18,974 nt of DNA from CAYZXU01 sp964482535 (GTDB lineage Bacteria; Desulfobacterota; Desulfobacteria; Desulfobacterales; BuS5). This document shows, piece by piece, positions 15,205-18,974 of this stretch (the stretch's first letter is position 1; each line of letters opens with the position of its first letter). A model generated the notes under the pieces. The model was not told the origin of the DNA, made no database searches, and worked only from the letters and a program-made list of their open reading frames with translations. A program made the position numbers and the translations under genes. The stretch lies in the NCBI GenBank assembly GCA_964482535.1, contig CAYZXU010000044.1, positions 1-18,974 on the forward strand, written 5' to 3'.

Positions 15205-15702
15205 ATGTCTGATAAACACTCTGTATTTATAGCTGTAGGATCGAACCTGGGCGATAAACTTGCCAACTGTAAAAAAGGTATTGTAAGTCTGGAAAAATCA
15301 GGAAAATCTACTTTGGCAGGGCATTCACAATTTTATAAAACCGAACCGGTTGATTATAAGGAGCAGGACTGGTTTGTTAATTGCATGGTAAAAGCCGAAA
15401 CTGTTCTTGAACCTCTTGAGCTTCTCGATGAACTTAAATCAATAGAGCGCAGGGCAGGACGCAAACTTGATTCAATAAGGTTCGGACCGAGAGTTCTTGA
15501 CCTTGATATTATTCTATATGATGATATTATATTAAATACACCCAGGCTCGTTATCCCTCATTATAAAATGCATAAAAGAAGATTTGTTTTAAAACCGATT
15601 TGTGATATTGAACCTGAAATCATTCATCCTGTGTTAAACATGAATATGCGCAATCTTTTAGATTTATTAGATCATAAAAATCAGGATATATTCTTAATAT
15701 AA
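15205..15702 (+). CDS. folK: 2-amino-4-hydroxy-6-hydroxymethyldihydropteridine diphosphokinase
   Basis: HPPK transfers pyrophosphate from ATP to 6-hydroxymethyl-7,8-dihydropterin in folate synthesis, in the cytoplasm. The 165 residues open with FIAVGSNLGDKLANC, contain FYKTEPVDYKEQDWFVNCMV, and carry the signature RFGPRVLDLDIILYDD with its Mg2+-binding aspartates, followed by LVIPHYKMHKRRFVLKPI. It starts 14 nt after dapL without a clear ribosome site, and its stop is directly followed by the ATG of the next gene (TAAATG). No other folate gene is nearby. Confidence 0.95.
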   Translation: MSDKHSVFIAVGSNLGDKLANCKKGIVSLEKSGKSTLAGHSQFYKTEPVDYKEQDWFVNCMVKAETVLEPLELLDELKSIERRAGRKLDSIRFGPRVLDLDIILYDDIILNTPRLVIPHYKMHKRRFVLKPICDIEPEIIHPVLNMNMRNLLDLLDHKNQDIFLI

Positions 15703-15963
15703 ATGATAAGACTAATAATAATTATTGGAATAATATACCTTGCCTTCAGGGCATTAAAGTCTGTTATTTTTCCATTTTCAGTAAAAAAAAGTTTTAAATC
15801 CAATGCTACAGCCGAGCTTGACGATGTTATGGTTCAGGATCCTTATTGCAAAGCATATTTTTCAAAAGTAGACGGAGTGGTTTTAAATATTGATGGAAAG
15901 GATCTCTATTTTTGCAGCGAGGAATGCAGGGATAAATTTATCAATTCAATTAAAAAAAGGTAG
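15703..15963 (+). CDS. Membrane-anchored YHS/TRASH-like small protein
   Basis: An 86-residue protein of unknown role. Residues 2-20 form a hydrophobic, probably membrane-spanning N-terminal anchor (IRLIIIIGIIYLAFRALK). The rest resembles a YHS/TRASH-type metal-binding module: MVQDPYCKAYF (C49) and DLYFCSEECRDKF (C71, C75), a C-x21-C-x3-C pattern that could bind a metal ion. Similar small proteins following folK-type genes are, as I recall, common in Desulfobacterota and sometimes annotated as PP0621-like. It begins immediately after the folK stop, implying coupled translation. The partner and metal are unknown. Confidence 0.75.
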   Translation: MIRLIIIIGIIYLAFRALKSVIFPFSVKKSFKSNATAELDDVMVQDPYCKAYFSKVDGVVLNIDGKDLYFCSEECRDKFINSIKKR

Positions 15964-15998
15964 TTATTAAAAAAAAGTTAAAAAGGAGAAATGAAAAA

Positions 15999-16643
15999 AT
16001 GAAGTTCTTTATTGATACTGCAAATATAGATGAAATCAAAGAGGCTCACAGCATGGGCATGGTTGACGGGGTTACTACAAACCCCAGCCTTATTGCAAAA
16101 GAGGGGCGTGATTTTGAAGAAATAATAAAAGATATTTGCAAGATAGTCGACGGTCCCATAAGCGCTGAAGTAATCAGCCTGGAAAAAGACGGCATGGTAA
16201 AGGAAGCTCGTCATCTTGCAAAGATAGACGATAATATAGTTGTTAAAATTCCCATGATAGTTGAAGGTCTGAAGGCAACCAAAGAGCTCGCTGCAGAGGG
16301 CATAAAGACTAATGTAACACTTGTTTTTTCACCCCTGCAGGCATTGATGGCAGCAAAGGCAGGAGCCTCATTTGTAAGCCCCTTTGTTGGCCGTCTTGAT
16401 GATATCTCCCATGAAGGGATGCTTTTAACAGAGCAGATAGTTGAAATTTATGATAATTATGCATACGAGACCGAAGTAATCGTTGCCAGCATAAGAAGCC
16501 CGCTTCACGTTCTTGAATCTGCGAGAATCGGCGCTGATATAGCCACAATTCCTTTTAATGTTCTCGGCAAACTCGCGGCACACCCTTTAACCGACAAGGG
16601 GCTTAAAGCATTTTTAGATGACTGGAACAGGACAAAAAAATAA
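15999..16643 (+). CDS. fsa: Small transaldolase / fructose-6-phosphate aldolase family protein
   Basis: Class I aldolase of the TalC/MipB/FSA group, 214 residues in a single TIM barrel acting on sugar phosphates in the cytoplasm. FFIDTANIDEIKEA and GVTTNPSLIAKEG are the family N-terminus, the Schiff-base lysine is K83 in VVKIPM, and NVTLVFSPLQALMAAKAGA and ADIATIPFNVL follow. In the segment SPFVGRLDD the residue is F129. E. coli FSA has tyrosine at the comparable place and true transaldolases phenylalanine, so transaldolase activity is the likelier role; the automatic name is usually fructose-6-phosphate aldolase. AGGAG (15984-15988) lies 10 nt before the ATG. The stop overlaps the pgsA start (TAATG). 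Confidence 0.92.
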   Translation: MKFFIDTANIDEIKEAHSMGMVDGVTTNPSLIAKEGRDFEEIIKDICKIVDGPISAEVISLEKDGMVKEARHLAKIDDNIVVKIPMIVEGLKATKELAAEGIKTNVTLVFSPLQALMAAKAGASFVSPFVGRLDDISHEGMLLTEQIVEIYDNYAYETEVIVASIRSPLHVLESARIGADIATIPFNVLGKLAAHPLTDKGLKAFLDDWNRTKK

Positions 16644-17209
16644 TGTTTAAAGATCTCGAGTTAAAAAAAATATTGAGCCAGCCCAATACCCTGACTCTCT
16701 TTCGTATAGCAGCCATACCGCTTATTATTGTGCTAATGCTGTTTACAAACAGATTCTGCACATTTTTGGCGGCTCTTGTTTTCAGCGCTGCTGCTATTAC
16801 AGATTTTTTTGACGGTTTTATAGCAAGACGCAGAGGCATGGAATCCGAATTAGGAAAAATAATGGACCCCCTTGCCGATAAACTGCTGATCTCTTCAGCG
16901 TTTATAATGCTGGTTTCACACAACTGGGTGCCTGCCTGGGTAGTGTGTATTATCATAGGTCGTGAAATTGCGGTTACCGGTCTGAGAAATATTATTGCAA
17001 ATGAAGGTCAGGATGCTTCAGCCTCAATGCTGGGAAAGTATAAAACCGGTTTTCAGATAGCCTCAATAATACCGCTTTTAATACATTATGAGTATTTTCA
17101 AATAGATTTTCATTTAATCGGTTATGTGCTTTTATGGGGCGCTCTTGCATTTTCCATATGGTCGGGAGCTGATTATTTTATCAGGTTTAGAAAACTTATT
17201 GATTTTTAA
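16643..17209 (+). CDS. pgsA: CDP-diacylglycerol-glycerol-3-phosphate 3-phosphatidyltransferase
   Basis: Inner-membrane enzyme joining CDP-diacylglycerol and glycerol 3-phosphate to phosphatidylglycerophosphate, the precursor of phosphatidylglycerol and cardiolipin. The CDP-alcohol phosphotransferase signature is complete: D54-xx-D57-G-xx-A-R62-x8-G71-xxx-D75-xxx-D79. NTLTLFRIAAIPLIIVLML opens the protein, and several hydrophobic segments follow (about 20-52, 82-100, 129-145, 152-172). At 188 residues the length fits PgsA. Its ATG overlaps the preceding stop, so it ends the plus-strand operon. Other CDP-alcohol transferases share the signature; length and N-terminus favour PgsA. Confidence 0.93.
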   Translation: MFKDLELKKILSQPNTLTLFRIAAIPLIIVLMLFTNRFCTFLAALVFSAAAITDFFDGFIARRRGMESELGKIMDPLADKLLISSAFIMLVSHNWVPAWVVCIIIGREIAVTGLRNIIANEGQDASASMLGKYKTGFQIASIIPLLIHYEYFQIDFHLIGYVLLWGALAFSIWSGADYFIRFRKLIDF

Positions 17210-17259
17210 GTATTTAACCGACCTTTTTTATATCAAATATTAAGTTAAGCTGTTTTTTA

Positions 17260-17287
17260 TTGACATAATGAAAATAAGTGGTTAAAT
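17260..17287 (+). promoter_or_regulatory. Probable sigma-70 promoter of the tRNA pair
   Basis: TTGACA (17260-17265, perfect -35) is followed after 16 nt by TTAAAT (17282-17287, four of six -10 bases). Transcription would begin just ahead of the first tRNA at 17301. An alternative -10, TAAATA, one base downstream fits slightly worse. Confidence 0.55.
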
Positions 17288-17300
17288 AAAGGATTAACGA

Positions 17301-17375
17301 GCGGGAGTAACTCAGTGGTAGAGTGCGACCTTGCCAAGGTCGAAGTCGCGGGTTCAAATCCCGTTTCCCGCTCCA
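17301..17375 (+). tRNA. tRNA-Gly (anticodon GCC)
   Basis: Complete cloverleaf. The acceptor stem pairs GCGGGAG with TTCCCGC (one G-T pair). The anticodon stem is CGACC/GGTCG with loop TTGCCAA and anticodon GCC at 17333-17335. The T-arm is GCGGG-TTCAAAT-CCCGT. Discriminator T (17372) and CCA (17373-17375) are encoded. U73 fits bacterial glycine tRNAs. Confidence 0.97.
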
Positions 17376-17397
17376 TTTTGTTGGTTTATTTTTTTTG

Positions 17398-17472
17398 GGC
17401 GGCATAGCCAAGTGGTAAGGCAGCGGTCTGCAAAACCGCTATTCATCAGTTCGAATCTGATTGCCGCCTCCA
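17398..17472 (+). tRNA. tRNA-Cys (anticodon GCA)
   Basis: Complete cloverleaf. The acceptor GGCGGCA (17398-17404) pairs with TGCCGCC (17462-17468). The anticodon stem is GCGGT/ACCGC with loop CTGCAAA and anticodon GCA at 17430-17432. The T-loop is TTCGAAT. The discriminator U at 17469, a cysteine identity element, and an encoded CCA follow. It stands 22 nt after tRNA-Gly and is probably co-transcribed with it. Confidence 0.97.
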
Positions 17473-17590
17473 TAATCAAAATTTCCTGAAAAAATCAATT
17501 TACCTCAGACTCAGGTTGGGACATGTTTTTTTGTGAATAATCCAGGTTTGATGGTCTCGTAAAAAGTCGAATCTTGCCTATAGCGCTGTC

Positions 17591-17610
17591 ATTCCCATGA
17601 AAATGGGAAT
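17591..17610. repeat. dRS3-like 20-bp inverted repeat
   Basis: ATTCCCATGAAAATGGGAAT is a perfect 8-bp inverted repeat with loop GAAA. It fits the pattern ATTCCC-N8-GGGAAT known as dRS3 in Neisseria. The context GTCATTCCC...GGGAATCCAG is, from memory, a very widespread dispersed repeat in proteobacteria including Desulfobacterales. It lies between the tRNAs and the convergent helicase gene. A short T-run starts 6 nt after it (17617-17622), so on the plus strand it might also weaken transcription. Confidence 0.65.
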
Positions 17611-17713
17611 CCAGTCTTTTTTAATATTACCGGAAGCTTGAGCCCTGAAGAAAAGAATAGCAATATCGCTGCCAATATCCCAATGGAGGAGCTTATTGCC
17701 TTTTGTTTTATCG

Positions 17714-17738
17714 AGGTCTTCATTCTTTAGACCTTTTT
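17714..17738 (+). terminator. Possible rho-independent terminator between convergent genes
   Basis: AGGTCT (17714-17719) and AGACCT (17729-17734) form a 6-bp stem around a 9-nt loop, with five T in a row (17734-17738) at its end on the plus strand. It lies just past the helicase stop, so it could stop plus-strand readthrough from the tRNAs. On the minus strand the stem is not followed by T. The stem is short. Confidence 0.35.
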
Positions 17739-17742
17739 GTTT

Positions 17743-18974
17743 TTATCTCAATTTCTTTTTCTTTTTACTTTTTTTAGATTGTCTGGTTTGCGTTTTCTTG
17801 TTTTCTGCATATTGAACCCGAATATTTCGGCCATCAATTTTTGCACCTTTCATTGATTTTAACACCTTCTCCGCAACACTTGTCTCAACTTCAAAAAAAG
17901 AAAATTCCCGCATTATTTCTACGGGACCAATTTTTTCAGAGCTAATTCCAGCTCTGCTGCATAGAGTTCTTATCAAAGCACCTTTCTTCAAATCATCCAT
18001 AGACCCTGTATTTAAGAAAAACCGTTTTGATTTTCCATGCTTTATTTTTTTTTGTTGTCGATCTTTTCTTGCAGGACGATGAGCATCTTCCCTTTTTTTC
18101 AAGGGTGCATTTATGTCTTTGGAATCTTTATAATAATTCAGGAATCGATTAAATTCAATTGAAACAAACTTTTGAATGAGCTCTTCTTTTGTCAGATCAT
18201 TTAATGTATTATAGACCAGCGGCAGGAAACGCTCGATTTCTTTTTGATCCACTTTGACTTCTACCATCCTGCTAATCATGGAATAAAGCTGTTTCTCACA
18301 AATTGCATACCCTTCCGGGACTTTTGCATAATTAAATTTAATCCCTGCTTTTTTTTCTATAAACTGAAGTTTGCTTTTTTCCCGGGAGTTAGTGATGACT
18401 ATGGATGTTCCTGATTTGCCGGCCCTTGCCGTTCTGCCGCTTCTGTGAGTATAGTTTCCAGCTTCATCAGGGAGTTTATAGTTTATAACATGGGTAATAT
18501 CCTGAACATCTATCCCGCGGGCAGCAACATCTGTTGCAATAAGAATCTGAAGGGATTTAGTTTTAAATCTTCTCATGACTTTATCCCGCAGCGCCTGGGA
18601 AAGGTCACCATGAAGAGAATCCGCATTATAGCTGTCTTTGATCAGTTTTTCTGCTATTTCCTGTGTGTCTTTTCGCGTGCGACAAAATACGAGACCATAA
18701 ATATCAGGGTAATAATCAATAATTCGTTTTAACGCCTGATACCTGTCCTTTTCTTTAACAATATAATTCACATGTAAAATATTTTCAGCACCACTATTTT
18801 TCTTCCCTACGGTTATCTCAACCGGATTTTCCATATATCTCTTTGCAATTCTTGCAACTTCATTGGGCATTGTTGCGGAAAACAGCCAGGTTCTTTTCTG
18901 GGATGGCGTATTCTTAAGAATGGCATCTATATCTTCCTGAAATCCCATATTGAGCATTTCATCTGCTTCATCAA
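17743..18974 (-). CDS. DEAD-box ATP-dependent RNA helicase (5' end outside the window)
   Basis: Partial gene. The minus-strand frame is open to the window edge, and the true start lies beyond 18974. The visible protein begins at motif II, D-E-A-D (codons 18972-18961), then EMLNMGFQEDI, motif III FSATMP, domain 2 with GLVFCRTRKDTQEIAEKL, HGDLSQALRD, motif V ILIATDVAARGIDVQD and motif VI YTHRSGRTARAG. Near the C-terminus, GALIRTLCSRAGISSEKIGPVEI to IDGRNIRVQYAE is a DbpA-type RNA-binding (RRM-like) domain. A lysine-rich tail KKSKKKKKLR ends it. The Walker A/Q-motif half is missing only because the window stops. The architecture fits DeaD/CsdA-like helicases of ribosome assembly or cold adaptation; the exact subgroup is unresolved. 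It converges on the tRNA genes. Confidence 0.95.
   Translation of the reverse strand, partial: DEADEMLNMGFQEDIDAILKNTPSQKRTWLFSATMPNEVARIAKRYMENPVEITVGKKNSGAENILHVNYIVKEKDRYQALKRIIDYYPDIYGLVFCRTRKDTQEIAEKLIKDSYNADSLHGDLSQALRDKVMRRFKTKSLQILIATDVAARGIDVQDITHVINYKLPDEAGNYTHRSGRTARAGKSGTSIVITNSREKSKLQFIEKKAGIKFNYAKVPEGYAICEKQLYSMISRMVEVKVDQKEIERFLPLVYNTLNDLTKEELIQKFVSIEFNRFLNYYKDSKDINAPLKKREDAHRPARKDRQQKKIKHGKSKRFFLNTGSMDDLKKGALIRTLCSRAGISSEKIGPVEIMREFSFFEVETSVAEKVLKSMKGAKIDGRNIRVQYAENKKTQTRQSKKSKKKKKLR

Noticed and set aside
17214..17411. Minus-strand 65-residue reading frame across the tRNA-Gly gene
   Set aside because: It is the antisense translation of a tRNA (the KRDLNPRLRPWQGRTLPLSYSRS type seen in many mis-annotations), not a gene.

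Overview
The window looks like chromosomal DNA of an AT-rich member of the Desulfobacterota (former Deltaproteobacteria), most likely Desulfobacterales. This is inferred from gene order and protein flavour, not from a database search. The pointers are an argB-D-F-G-H cluster running into a lipoprotein gene, lysA, dapF and dapL; xerC-hslV-hslU directly upstream; the diaminopimelate aminotransferase (DapL) version of lysine synthesis; and several dispersed hairpin repeats of REP type.

Layout. (1) 1-1430 is a mobile/relic zone: a REP-associated tyrosine transposase (RAYT) gene bracketed by two 25-bp REP-like repeats in inverted orientation, a second kind of hairpin, and a C-terminal remnant of a larger gene that ends in a three-copy 10-bp tandem repeat. 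(2) 1431-1760 is AT-rich non-coding DNA with weak promoter-like signals. (3) 1761-5601 holds a small Rho-N-like basic protein, a HAD/5'-nucleotidase-like hydrolase, the tyrosine recombinase XerC and the HslVU protease. (4) 5640-11325 is the arginine cluster argB, argD, argF, argG, argH, taking N-acetylglutamate towards arginine (argA/J and argC are absent here). (5) 11322-15190 is a lipoprotein with an LptM-like N-terminus fused to an FN3-like domain, then lysA, dapF and dapL. (6) 15205-17209 holds folK, a membrane-anchored YHS/TRASH-like protein, a small transaldolase/fructose-6-phosphate aldolase and a phosphatidylglycerophosphate-synthase-like enzyme. (7) 17260-17472 is a tRNA-Gly(GCC)/tRNA-Cys(GCA) pair with its own promoter. 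(8) After a repeat-bearing spacer, a convergent DEAD-box RNA helicase gene on the minus strand runs off the right edge.

From 1761 to 17209 everything is on the plus strand with very short gaps or start/stop overlaps, consistent with one or a few long operons. The only sizeable gap inside the amino-acid block (lysA-dapF, 111 nt) is occupied by a GTAG-headed REP-like hairpin. The arginine and lysine/DAP enzymes are ordinary and intact by motif inspection. I see no CRISPR array, prophage, toxin-antitoxin pair or obvious defence system. The points most worth a second look are the RAYT/REP unit and the different hairpin repeat families, the gene remnant beside it, the LptM-FN3 lipoprotein, the small Rho-N-like protein, and the perfect palindrome at the hslU/argB junction.
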